From Crocinitomicaceae bacterium (lineage in GTDB: Bacteria; Bacteroidota; Bacteroidia; Flavobacteriales_D; Crocinitomicaceae), in NCBI GenBank assembly GCA_016708105.1, contig JADJGJ010000001.1, positions 620,001-684,000 on the forward strand: a stretch of 64,000 nt of DNA, given 5' to 3'. Each line of letters begins with the position of its first letter. The stretch's first letter is position 1. The notes under the pieces are model-generated. The model was not told the DNA's origin. It ran no database searches and worked only from the letters and a program-made list of their open reading frames with translations. Made by a program: the position numbers and the translations under genes. Below, piece after piece: positions 1 through 7,394 of this stretch.

Positions 1-581
1 ATAAACGGCTCATTCATAACTTCAACCTTGCTTTTACTTTCGGGTACATGTTTCCCACTTTTTACTATCGTCGTTCCGTTCTTTTTGATCAACAGAGTAG
101 CATCGGATTTGTGAACAAAAGTCTCGTACATCAACATACAGAATATACTATTCATCAAATCGGTGCTACCTTCATTAATTACTTTTTGCAATTCTAAATT
201 GGTCTTTAATGCAAGATTAATTTGTGTTTGAAGTGATTTTACATCTTCCTCTTTCTTCAAATCTCCTTTCAATAATTGCAGTAGATAGTCCTGAACTTTG
301 ACCTTTTTTAGAACCACGCTTTTAACATTTCTAATCGCGTCATAGGACAATCCAAATTCACGAAGTTCTTTAACAAGTCGCAACCAGACATACTCAATGG
401 CATTGTATTTTCTTCTGCCCTTAACGTTTTTTTCTTCAAGATACAATCCTGATTTTGTCCAGTCAAAAGAAACTTTATCACTTAAACCGATATGGGCAAG
501 CGTAAATTTTTTGTCAGAAAGATATGCGATGAAGCGCATCGATTCTTCTATTCGTGTTTCTATTTGGCTTTTCTTTTTCAT
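1..581 (-). CDS. MerR-like HTH regulator, partial (runs off window edge)
   Basis: The reading frame is open from an ATG at 581 to base 1, so at least 193 residues are present and the C-terminus lies outside the window. The N-terminal ~70 residues look like a MerR-type winged helix: a segment beginning FTLAHIGLSDKV, then a wing-like GRRKYNAIEYVWLRLVKELREFG stretch (around residues 50-75) and GLSYDAIRNVK. A Lys/Glu-rich, probably helical linker follows. This suggests a DNA-binding transcriptional regulator, but no effector domain can be judged from the visible part. It is the last gene of a minus-strand run starting near 2683. The HTH assignment is by pattern only. Confidence 0.6.
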   Translation of the reverse strand, partial: MKKKSQIETRIEESMRFIAYLSDKKFTLAHIGLSDKVSFDWTKSGLYLEEKNVKGRRKYNAIEYVWLRLVKELREFGLSYDAIRNVKSVVLKKVKVQDYLLQLLKGDLKKEEDVKSLQTQINLALKTNLELQKVINEGSTDLMNSIFCMLMYETFVHKSDATLLIKKNGTTIVKSGKHVPESKSKVEVMNEPF

Positions 582-668
582 CTTAATTATTCATTTACCT
601 TACCACAAGGTAAGCAAATATAATCAAAAAATACTAACCGTGTTTTTTTCGGCGGTTTATTAACAAAC

Positions 669-890
669 CTACTTTGCTAGCACATTTAGATTGTTCACCA
701 AATCGTACAGATGCCTCTTGTTGACTAGCTTGTACACCATTAAATACGCCTTTTTTGGTGCAACATTTGCCAAATACAATACTTTTTGAATACCATCACT
801 TGGCACACCGCTTTGTCTCAACACTTCGCTAATTGACAAAATTGCTAGTACTCTTTTAATGCTACTGAAATCTATTTCTATCAAACTCAT
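669..890 (-). CDS. Small hypothetical protein (73 aa)
   Basis: This 73-residue protein is not recognised. It begins MSLIEIDFSSIKRVLAILSISEVLRQSG and ends in LVNNLNVLAK. It is mostly predicted-helical, has no cysteines, no membrane segment and no clear catalytic motif. It lies 87 bp upstream of the MerR-like gene and 51 bp downstream of the 267-aa gene on the same strand, so all three may be co-transcribed. Its small size and its place beside a regulator would fit an accessory regulator, but that is inference. Confidence 0.55.
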   Translation of the reverse strand: MSLIEIDFSSIKRVLAILSISEVLRQSGVPSDGIQKVLYLANVAPKKAYLMVYKLVNKRHLYDLVNNLNVLAK

Positions 891-941
891 ACTTTAATTT
901 TTAGTTAAACATTTATTCTACATTTACTCAAGCTTGACGGC

Positions 942-1745
942 TCAACCGGTAGTCGGATTTTTTTCATTTTCTTCTTTGACAAGTTTATTAATACCTTCCC
1001 TAAGCTTATCAGATTTAGAAATTGCCATCAATAACTGAACTACTTGGTTGACTCCCTTGTCTCCGAATTTTTCATAAAGTTCACTGAAGGCCTGATATCC
1101 TTCCTTTTGTTTTGTGTCTTCTTTCTTTTGTTCATCGGCGGATTCAACCTTCACTTCTGCATCAGGCACAGGTGGTGCGCCTGCAAGTGCGCCCTCCGGT
1201 GTTTTTCCTTTGAATATTCCTAGTAAGGAAATCCCTTCTTTTAACAAACTTGTCATGTCTGTTTTTTTGCGCAGCTCCTCCAACTCTTCTTGAAGTTCAT
1301 CAATCAATTCTTCTTGATCGTCAACTTTTTGTTGCAGTGATACAATCAAATGTGCCTGATCGTTTTTTTCTAAAGCATCTTTAATTTTTTTATCAAAATC
1401 AATTGGATCAGCTCCATTAAGTGATTTTTCTTTTAGATAAAAAATATGCCTGTTGCAGTTGTTTGACTGACCGAAATAGAGAATGACCTCTACCGTTTCC
1501 GTAGAACCGTCAATCATCTCTTTATAATCATCAAAACTTCGTGGATTGGATGTTCTGTAAACACAAAACTCTCCATCAACCTTTATGGCGTAAAATCGCT
1601 CGCCATGTCCTTGTGATGGATTCAGCAACAATTTTTTCAAACGGCTGACATTATCATCACTGTAATTTTTAGTAAAAATTTGCTGACTTCTTCGTTCAGG
1701 AAAACCTCGTCTTTTCCAATTCTTCTTTCCGTCTTCTGGTTCCAT
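942..1745 (-). CDS. Hypothetical coiled-coil protein (267 aa)
   Basis: The product is a soluble protein of unknown function. Residues ~1-110 are mixed and carry a basic start (KKNWKRRGFPERRSQ). Around residues 130-165 a strongly acidic heptad-like stretch (QQKVDDQEELIDELQEELEELRKK) predicts a coiled coil. A Gly/Ala/Pro-rich linker follows near 185-200, then a charged tail and a short helical domain (YQAFSELYEKFGDKGVNQVV). There is no signal peptide or membrane segment. It reads in the same direction as its neighbours 669-890 and 1823-2683. The domain order suggests an oligomeric scaffold or adaptor, but I recognise no family. Confidence 0.6.
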   Translation of the reverse strand: MEPEDGKKNWKRRGFPERRSQQIFTKNYSDDNVSRLKKLLLNPSQGHGERFYAIKVDGEFCVYRTSNPRSFDDYKEMIDGSTETVEVILYFGQSNNCNRHIFYLKEKSLNGADPIDFDKKIKDALEKNDQAHLIVSLQQKVDDQEELIDELQEELEELRKKTDMTSLLKEGISLLGIFKGKTPEGALAGAPPVPDAEVKVESADEQKKEDTKQKEGYQAFSELYEKFGDKGVNQVVQLLMAISKSDKLREGINKLVKEENEKNPTTG

Positions 1746-1822
1746 AACAATATGTTTTATACCAAAGTTACGACCAGAATAAGGGCACGGGGGTACTTTT
1801 CTGCACCCCGTATTTCACTGAT

Positions 1823-2683
1823 TTAAGAATTTTCTTTTCGATCTTTAATTTCTTGGTCGATTGCTTCAATCGCCTTATTTAATTGGAGTTTCTCGAAAAA
1901 AGGACGGATAAATTGTAAATCAGCTAAGTGCTTTTTATCTGACTTTTCTGATAAAATCCTTTTAAGAATTTGAGATTTTCTTGAATTGTCAATATGCGTT
2001 ATAGGATGCTTCGTTAAAAGATGGGCAAAACGCGCAACGTCAGAATTATTTACATTAACCCTTGGTGTTATTCCAATTTGTTTTAATAAAAAGTGAAGTG
2101 CTAAAATTTGATGATGCTCAGTGAAAGATGTTGTGTAATCCAATTTTCGATTTCCCGGAATTTTTTTGTTTTCAATCACAGGAGCATCTATACTGAATGG
2201 CTCGGCTGTTTCATTTTTAGGATACGCTTCCAGTAAAAGTCTTACCGCCAAAAAATACGCGAGAAGGTCACTGATTTCATGAATCTCCAGTGATAACAGA
2301 TACCACTCACTCTCAATCGTTTCTTCGACCAAAAAGGAAGATTCTTCGGGTTTATTTTGATAGAGTTCTTCCAAAAAAGTAATTTCCATTTCCGCTCTTT
2401 CTCGAACTAAATGCAGTTGGTCAATTGTTTTGATAATTGCATTTTCTTTATTTAGTCGGTAACAGTGCAGAAATAATTTGGACAATGCGCTGAAAAAAAA
2501 TGAGTCCTTTGGCAATTTAGCGTTACGCTCAAAAAGCAAATTCCGGTAAAAGGATTGTGCATATTCCTTATTGTCTGACTCTTCAATCTTTTCTAAATAG
2601 AGTGATTCGAGTTCGTTATAATAGCCCAGAACCCAATCGTCAAATCCTCCCGTTTTTTCAGTCTCCATAATCGCATAACGCAA
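1823..2683 (-). CDS. Hypothetical protein with C-terminal helical domain (286 aa)
   Basis: A 286-residue, mainly helical, charged protein without signal peptide or membrane segment. A second ATG at codon 6 (base 2668, METEKTGG) is an equally good start. The C-terminal ~100 residues (HHQILALHFLLKQIGITPRVN, SDVARFAHLLT, then an FIRPFFEKLQL segment) resemble a domain I recall from many uncharacterised Bacteroidota accessory-region proteins, often near mobile elements. It is probably the first gene of the minus-strand run that continues to the window start. No enzymatic motif is visible. Confidence 0.6.
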   Translation of the reverse strand: MRYAIMETEKTGGFDDWVLGYYNELESLYLEKIEESDNKEYAQSFYRNLLFERNAKLPKDSFFFSALSKLFLHCYRLNKENAIIKTIDQLHLVRERAEMEITFLEELYQNKPEESSFLVEETIESEWYLLSLEIHEISDLLAYFLAVRLLLEAYPKNETAEPFSIDAPVIENKKIPGNRKLDYTTSFTEHHQILALHFLLKQIGITPRVNVNNSDVARFAHLLTKHPITHIDNSRKSQILKRILSEKSDKKHLADLQFIRPFFEKLQLNKAIEAIDQEIKDRKENS

Positions 2684-2787
2684 ATTATGTGAGAATGTTA
2701 TTTTTTAAAGTGTGTTTACCTATTAAGGCATTTTTCTATGATTATTTGGTTTTATTTTAGTAACTTAATGCCTTGAAAATATATTTT

Positions 2788-3057
2788 ATGGATGATTTAG
2801 AAGTTGATAGTTTTTTAGAAAGCCACAAAGAAAAATGCAATACAGGCACTGATGATTTTAAACCTGATGATTTTAAAAAACTACTTGAAATAATTCGGTA
2901 TATCCTCGATAATTGGAAAATACAATCTGGCACATGTATAGAATTAAAACAATATATCCCTGTATTAGAATCACACATTAAAGGAGATTCCGAGTTTATT
3001 GATATGTGCTGTATAGTTAATCGTGTTGTCATTAGCAAAAATATGGACGGATTATAG
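2788..3057 (+). CDS. Small acidic hypothetical protein (89 aa)
   Basis: This plus-strand frame has normal protein composition (acidic N-terminus MDDLEVDSFLESHKEK, then hydrophobic/charged alternation); the antisense frame over the same bases is Ser/Ile-rich and looks like a shadow. The ATG at 2788 is preferred over an upstream TTG at 2773, which follows directly on a short out-of-frame ATG. Its 3' end overlaps the 3' end of the convergent frameshifted gene by about 26 bp. Function unknown. Confidence 0.5.
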   Translation: MDDLEVDSFLESHKEKCNTGTDDFKPDDFKKLLEIIRYILDNWKIQSGTCIELKQYIPVLESHIKGDSEFIDMCCIVNRVVISKNMDGL

Positions 3058-3386
3058 TGTTGGTTCGTATCAAAGTTTTGAAGTCGGTTAATTTACTTAT
3101 TTCAAAACCCTTCATTAGACAATGGTCGTTCAAGGAAATGTTGTAAACACCTCCTCTTGTTGCTTCGTGTGGTTTTCCTACGTTTATTTTGAGTAATAAA
3201 TTTGTCTCTTTTCCTTTTTTTGTTTTTATCAAGGATACATGCCCAATACTCAAATATTTTGGAGTGTTTTCGTCTTCTCTAAATCCTTTTTTTTATAAAT
3301 GAAACTAATTCAAAGAACGATTCAGAGTGTTCTTTCTGTTCGGATTCAGAGAGATCATTAAATCTAAATTTCGTTGCTTTTGCCAT
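3032..3386 (-). pseudogene. Small gene split by a one-base shift in a poly-A run
   Basis: Reading from the ATG at 3386 gives MAKATKFRFNDLSESEQ and so on, then a stop at 3279 just after a run of eight A (T-run 3287-3294 on the plus strand). Dropping one A joins this frame to a second open frame (GFREDENTPKYLSIGHVSL ... IIRPYFC) ending at 3032. Together they encode about 117 residues. The start lies 2 bp from the stop of the upstream 148-aa gene, as in an operon. The break may be a true inactivating insertion, a sequencing indel, or expression by slippage on the A8 tract. Function is unknown. Confidence 0.55.
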
Positions 3387-3388
3387 GT

Positions 3389-3835
3389 TTACTCTTTTAA
3401 ATCTGAAAGTTTTTTGTCGTTATCTATAAGTATTTTTTTCATGCGCTCAGAATTTGATCTATATAATCTGGACTCATCTGCCGTCAACCAACTTTTTGGT
3501 TCATTTAAAATTTTTCCTGATTTTAAACACGCTAAAACATAGTCGTTTTTTCTATTCTGAATTGTAGTCAGCATCATTGTTATTTCGTGTGAATCATCTC
3601 TATGCGTTTCAATATGTGATTTTTGTATTAAAAGTTCAGATTTGATTTTCTCAATTTTAGACATCAAATAATAAACTATCCAAAAAACTCCAACTAAACT
3701 GAAGATTAAAAGAACCAAATCGAACCCCATAATACTTGTAGACTTATCATGTTTAAACGCCCTATCTATCATAGAAAGTACGCCATTTATATTTGAAACC
3801 AAAGTAATTATGATTGGAATTTTTATTTTGCTCAT
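3389..3835 (-). CDS. Membrane-anchored hypothetical protein (148 aa)
   Basis: The ATG at 3835 (MSKIKIPIIITLVSN) is preferred to an ORF start 51 bp upstream because it begins directly with a hydrophobic segment. There are two likely membrane helices (around residues 4-22 and 35-58, the second GFDLVLLIFSLVGVFWIVYYLM), followed by a charged cytoplasmic region of ~90 residues. It is spaced 2 bp from the downstream frameshifted gene, suggesting co-translation. The function is unknown. Confidence 0.55.
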   Translation of the reverse strand: MSKIKIPIIITLVSNINGVLSMIDRAFKHDKSTSIMGFDLVLLIFSLVGVFWIVYYLMSKIEKIKSELLIQKSHIETHRDDSHEITMMLTTIQNRKNDYVLACLKSGKILNEPKSWLTADESRLYRSNSERMKKILIDNDKKLSDLKE

Positions 3836-4016
3836 GCCTATTAAGTTTAAAGTTTTAACCAATGTCGCGAAATTTTGTAATTTCAACGCCTAGTTCTTTA
3901 TTCTTTTATGCCTTAATAGGGAAATGCGCCTTTTTTAATGGTTTACAATGATACCCAATCATAATGCAATCATCCGCAATGATTGTCAATGATTGTTGAC
4001 TTACATTTAAGACTTT

Positions 4017-4805
4017 TTATTTTTCCCAAATAACGCTTATCGAATAATTGTAGGACTTTACAAATAAGCAATATTCAAAAAATTTCTTGTCAGGCTCATC
4101 ATCATTTCGCATTCTCAGCCAGTCCGATTTCCAAATATCTTGTTTCAATTCGTCACCATAATAAGTTTTTTTTGTAGTAAATAATTCATTCGCTACGGAG
4201 CCAGATGGCGTTTCCTTATCTCGTTCAAATTCTAAAAAATAACGAAAATCATGACTTGCTTTCCACCATTTCATTTTATTGTCTTTGCAAAAAACAATCA
4301 CAACAGGATGATTACCACGATTAACAAACTTCAAAATGGTTGACGTTTTACTGACTTGAAACTTATTAGCTAAGTGTTCTATCACTTCTGGGCCAAACTT
4401 TTTTCTCAAACATTCGTTGTAAAATTTTTCTGAAGGCATGAGGAATTCCGCCGCGAATTCATTCGCTTCCATTTCTTGCGGACCAGCTTTATACCAATTC
4501 ATCAGATCTTCCTCAGTGTCTGAAAAAATCGGTTGCAAATTCCGGTGCATTTCATAGTGTCCCAGTTCATGAGCCGCCGCAAATCTTTTTTTTGATACAA
4601 ACGGAATTTTTGAATTGACCTGAATAATAGATCTACCACAAACGGATACTATCTCGCCGTCCTTACCGTCTAATGGGGTTTCTTCATAAAATGCTTTTCT
4701 TCCTAAAATGATTTCTCCGATTGGAATTTCGGTTGGATCGTCAAGTCCACATTCATCCAAAACCTTTTTTGCAATTAGTTCCGCTTTTGAATATTTAAAG
4801 TCCAT
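4017..4805 (-). CDS. ImmA/IrrE-family metallopeptidase
   Basis: A 262-residue protein with an HExxH zinc-protease motif in the context AAAHELGHYEMHR (around residues 85-97) followed by a downstream acidic run (QEMEANEFAAEFLMP, where the second ENEFA-type Glu is the expected third ligand). This is the M78 ImmA/IrrE signature. Family members cleave phage or ICE repressors or stress regulators, often next to an XRE repressor. The start at ATG 4805 (MDFKYSKAEL) fits the family better than a frame start at 4829. It overlaps the 67-aa gene upstream by 11 bp, implying translational coupling; that partner is not visibly an XRE repressor. The C-terminal ~90 residues are variable, as in the family. Confidence 0.82.
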   Translation of the reverse strand: MDFKYSKAELIAKKVLDECGLDDPTEIPIGEIILGRKAFYEETPLDGKDGEIVSVCGRSIIQVNSKIPFVSKKRFAAAHELGHYEMHRNLQPIFSDTEEDLMNWYKAGPQEMEANEFAAEFLMPSEKFYNECLRKKFGPEVIEHLANKFQVSKTSTILKFVNRGNHPVVIVFCKDNKMKWWKASHDFRYFLEFERDKETPSGSVANELFTTKKTYYGDELKQDIWKSDWLRMRNDDEPDKKFFEYCLFVKSYNYSISVIWEK

Positions 4806-4998
4806 TGGATTTTTTTTTATCCTCGTCAAGAAATTTTAAAGTGAAATGCTTAACTAATATTTTCTTAAGATCCTCTTGACTAATCTTTTCAAAGTTCCTA
4901 AAACTTACTGTCAATTGTTCTTCCTTAACAAGAGTGGGCAAAGAAAAATTTGCGCTCTGCAAAAGTCTTTCAACCCAAATAATGGCTCTCTCTTTCAA
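4795..4998 (-). CDS. Small protein, possibly 5'-truncated by the IS
   Basis: A 67-residue protein starting MKERAIIWVERLLQSANFSLP. The same frame stays open upstream of this ATG through STDWFDDLQSEVL right into the left end of the IS element near 5029, so the 67-aa form may be the remaining 3' part of a longer gene cut by the insertion. It overlaps the ImmA/IrrE gene by 11 bp. No known domain is recognised; by position it would be the regulatory partner of the peptidase, but I see no helix-turn-helix. Confidence 0.45.
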   Translation of the reverse strand: MKERAIIWVERLLQSANFSLPTLVKEEQLTVSFRNFEKISQEDLKKILVKHFTLKFLDEDKKKSNGL

Positions 4999-5092
4999 AA
5001 CTTCAGATTGTAAGTCGTCAAACCAATCTGTACTTTTTAGTATAAATAACTTAGGACACTTTCAATTTTAAAATTAGTTAATTTTTATTGTT

Positions 5093-6157
5093 TTAATTAG
5101 CAGTCGTAAAATTATTTCCGACTACGGACTTTGGCTTTTTAAAAGAGCCAGTCCTATTCAGAATAATTTTACTTGCCGACTTTCGATCAATGTAGCTTTG
5201 TTTTCTTTTGCTAATTGTTTGTTGTTTTATTTTATACCTCCTTTCTAATACTTGATTTGACTTGCCGTAATATTTTTGTGCTGGCGTAACATTGTTTATT
5301 GATTCATGGTATCGCTCATAGTTGTAGTAGTGCACGAATTTTTGTAATGCTCGCTCTAATTCCATTGGGCTATGATAAACATCAAGCTTAATAACATTCT
5401 TCATGCTTCGATGATAACGTTCAATTTTACCTTGTGTTTGCGGATGACGAACCCTTCCTCTTATGTGTTTTATTTCTTGCTTTGCGGTATAATCTTTAAA
5501 ATCTTTTGCTATGTAGCAAGAACCATTATCACTTAATAATTTTGGTTTTTCGTTTGTTTTTAAATTTGATTTTATCATTGCAGCATCAATGGTATCTTCT
5601 ACATCAGTTTCTTTCATTGTAGGACCCAATTGCCAATGAATAATAAATCTGCTGTAGTCATCCAAAACTGTGCTTAAATAATACCATCCCCAACCAATAA
5701 TTTTAAAGTAGGTGAAATCAGTTTGCCACATTTCATTTACTCTATTTGTTTTATCCTTAAATTCATCTGATGCCCGTATCAAATCATATACAGGAGGTGT
5801 TATTAACCCTTGCCGTTTAAGGATGCGATAAACTGAACTTTCTGATACAAATCGTTTATGGATATCAGTAAATAAAAATGCAATTTCTCTTGACGAACGC
5901 TCAGGATAATCTAAAGCAGTTTCTATTATCAATTGCTTTTCTTCACTTGGTATTGCATTCCAATACTGTTTTCTACTTTTGGGTTTATCGGCTAAACCAT
6001 CGTAACCATCTAATAAATAAACATTGTACCAATTGTAAAATGTGCTCTTATGTATACCTAGTTCTAACAATGTCCTGGTTAAACTAAGCTCTGATTTTTC
6101 TACTAATAAAATGATTTCGTACTTATCGCTTTGTGTAAATCGCATATATTTTGTCAT
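5093..6157 (-). CDS. IS3-family transposase OrfB (DDE integrase domain)
   Basis: A 354-residue transposase. The N-terminal HTH region (LELGIHKSTFYNWYNVYLLDG) is followed by an rve/DDE catalytic core: first Asp in MWQTDFTYFK (~residue 145), second in LLSDNGSCY (~210), and Glu in TQGKIERYHRSMK (~247), with the usual D-D(35)E spacing pattern. The C-terminus has the standard YHESINNVTPAQKYYG block. The family cuts and joins IS ends through a circular intermediate. The ATG at 6157 follows the orfA stop, but the frame stays open upstream into orfA, so the active enzyme is probably an OrfAB frameshift fusion. Confidence 0.93.
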   Translation of the reverse strand: MTKYMRFTQSDKYEIILLVEKSELSLTRTLLELGIHKSTFYNWYNVYLLDGYDGLADKPKSRKQYWNAIPSEEKQLIIETALDYPERSSREIAFLFTDIHKRFVSESSVYRILKRQGLITPPVYDLIRASDEFKDKTNRVNEMWQTDFTYFKIIGWGWYYLSTVLDDYSRFIIHWQLGPTMKETDVEDTIDAAMIKSNLKTNEKPKLLSDNGSCYIAKDFKDYTAKQEIKHIRGRVRHPQTQGKIERYHRSMKNVIKLDVYHSPMELERALQKFVHYYNYERYHESINNVTPAQKYYGKSNQVLERRYKIKQQTISKRKQSYIDRKSASKIILNRTGSFKKPKSVVGNNFTTAN

Positions 6158-6165
6158 TTTAGGGT

Positions 6166-6522
6166 TTATTCCAAGCCTGTCAAACTTTTTTTTAATGATT
6201 CATTATGCAAATACAAATCAGCGATAGCCTTCTTTAAATCATCATTTTGTTTCTTTAGATAATTAACTTCTTCAGTATTTGCACTTCGTTCTGTATCTCC
6301 GCTTAAACGCTTCTTGCCTGCTTCCATGAAATCTTTACTCCACTTGTAATAAAGACTATCGTTTATGCCATATTTACGACAAATTGTAGCCACGTTCTCT
6401 TCTCCTCGAATACCTTCAATTACGATACGAATCTTTTCTTCAGAACTGTAAGTACGATTTGTTTTCCGTTTAATGTCTCTGATTACACTTTGAGCTGTTT
6501 TTTTGTTTGGATTTGTTTCCAT
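6166..6522 (-). CDS. IS3-family OrfA (HTH, leucine-zipper)
   Basis: A 118-residue protein with the typical HTH_Tnp_1 fold: RTYSSEEKIRIVIEGIRGEE, then ATICRKYGINDSLYYKWSKDF (recognition helix), then a heptad-rich C-terminus (EEVNYLKKQNDDLKKAIADLY) for dimerisation. It binds the IS ends and, after -1 frameshifting into orfB, forms the N-terminal part of the transposase. A homologous but truncated copy exists at 10295-10453. Confidence 0.9.
   Translation of the reverse strand: METNPNKKTAQSVIRDIKRKTNRTYSSEEKIRIVIEGIRGEENVATICRKYGINDSLYYKWSKDFMEAGKKRLSGDTERSANTEEVNYLKKQNDDLKKAIADLYLHNESLKKSLTGLE
6186..6193 (-). promoter_or_regulatory. Programmed -1 frameshift site (A8) in IS orfA
   Basis: On the minus strand orfA reads TTA AAA AAA AGT; the A_AAA_AAA heptamer permits a -1 slip into the frame AAG TTT GAC AGG, which remains open through to the orfB start codon. 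This is the standard arrangement by which IS3 elements make the OrfAB transposase. The sequence shows the slippery run and the open frame; use of the site is inferred from the family. Confidence 0.65.
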
Positions 6523-6576
6523 TTTCTTCTGTTTTTACATTAGTTAAATTTAAGAAAATGTCTCTAATCTTTTAGT

Positions 6577-7353
6577 TTAAATCAGTACACATTGGTTTGA
6601 AACGAAACAAGGTTTTACGCCACGTTCAATTAACATTTTACGCACTGCTATATTATTTTCAATATGCTCTTTACTTATTTTGTCATTTCCCTTTAAATCC
6701 TTTTCCACCACATTATGGCTAGTTAGTTCGGATGCAAAATCTTTCGCTTTTATAGTTAATGTTGGAAGAAAATCTGCAAGTGGCTTATTCACAGAAATAC
6801 CAAGTTTTGTTTTCATATCATTTGTACTGAAGCCACCAAAAAGTGCCTGATCCCCTTTACTTCTAATTATGGCAAATCCGTTATGATCAACACCTCTTTC
6901 ATAAATAATTCCTGAAAGTTTTTTTTCGCTTTTGGTAAGTTTTTCTCTCGCAGAAACTCTTGCCACATCCAATAATCGTTGTTCTATAATTTCTTGCTTC
7001 CGAGTTTGAACAGCAAAGTAAGTTTGCGCAAATGCAACTTCACTTTTTGTTGAATCGCCGTTTTGTGCAACTAAATAACAAGCATATCTTGTCAGTGCTA
7101 CGTCGTCAATTTCTCTTTGTGCGCCTTTAGCCAATTCTATCATTTTCCCGATATCGGCAAAATGATCCGAAACGTCTGCACCAGAAGTTTCACAGGTGTT
7201 TTTTGCTTTATCAATTACCTTAATAAAATTATCCCATTTGGCATAACCAAAAATTGTTTGCAATTCTCTTGCACTCCAACATTCAATTTCTTTGTACAAA
7301 TAACAAGCCTCTTCAAATTTTCCGAATAACTCATCAATCAATTCTTTTTTCAT
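6577..7353 (-). pseudogene. dinD: DinD-like protein, 3' end replaced by IS sequence
   Basis: The first ~248 residues match DNA-damage-inducible protein D: a BRO/KilA-N-like block (ECWSARELQTIFGYAKWDNFIKVI), then DVALTRYACYLVAQNGDSTKSEVAFAQTYFAVQTRKQE, and GGFSTNDMKTKLGI. The conserved ending EHIENNxAVRxxLIERGVKP is present, but the expected last ~25 residues are missing and replaced by CFVSNQCVLI, encoded by the IS right end. DinD proteins are SOS-regulated in enterics (one inhibits RecA filaments) and are often embedded in type I restriction loci. It lies 41 bp downstream of hsdR, as in an operon. The truncated product may still fold, but I treat it as disrupted. Confidence 0.8.
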
Positions 7354-7394
7354 AAATATTGTTTTTTGTCGGCAGGCAGTTGTTGAATATCCTG

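Larger units (their letters stand above)
5029..6589 (-). mobile_element. IS3-family insertion sequence (IS150-like group)
   Basis: About 1.56 kb with orfA and orfB in the order and size of IS3 elements. The ends form an imperfect inverted repeat with TGTACT at the tip: left TGTACTTTTTAG at 5029, right (complement) TGTACTGATTTAAAC ending at 6589. Matching continues further inward around TTAGGACACTTTC / TTAGAGACATTTTC. An additional identical block TCAAACCAAT lies just outside both tips, so the true end may be ~10-17 bp further out. No convincing target duplication is visible, in line with a rearranged insertion: the right end truncates dinD and no dinD tail appears at the left end. Confidence 0.8.

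Noticed and set aside
397..663. An 88-codon plus-strand frame near the left edge
   Set aside because: Antisense to the MerR-like gene, which has a recognisable helix-turn-helix; Phe/Ser-rich composition marks it as a shadow.
2757..3038. A 93-codon minus-strand frame antisense to the 89-aa gene
   Set aside because: Ser/Ile-rich composition typical of a shadow; the plus-strand frame has normal protein character.
3950..4010. Repeated AATGATTG words as a possible origin or iteron array
   Set aside because: Only two or three short copies in AT-rich DNA, without DnaA boxes or a replication gene.
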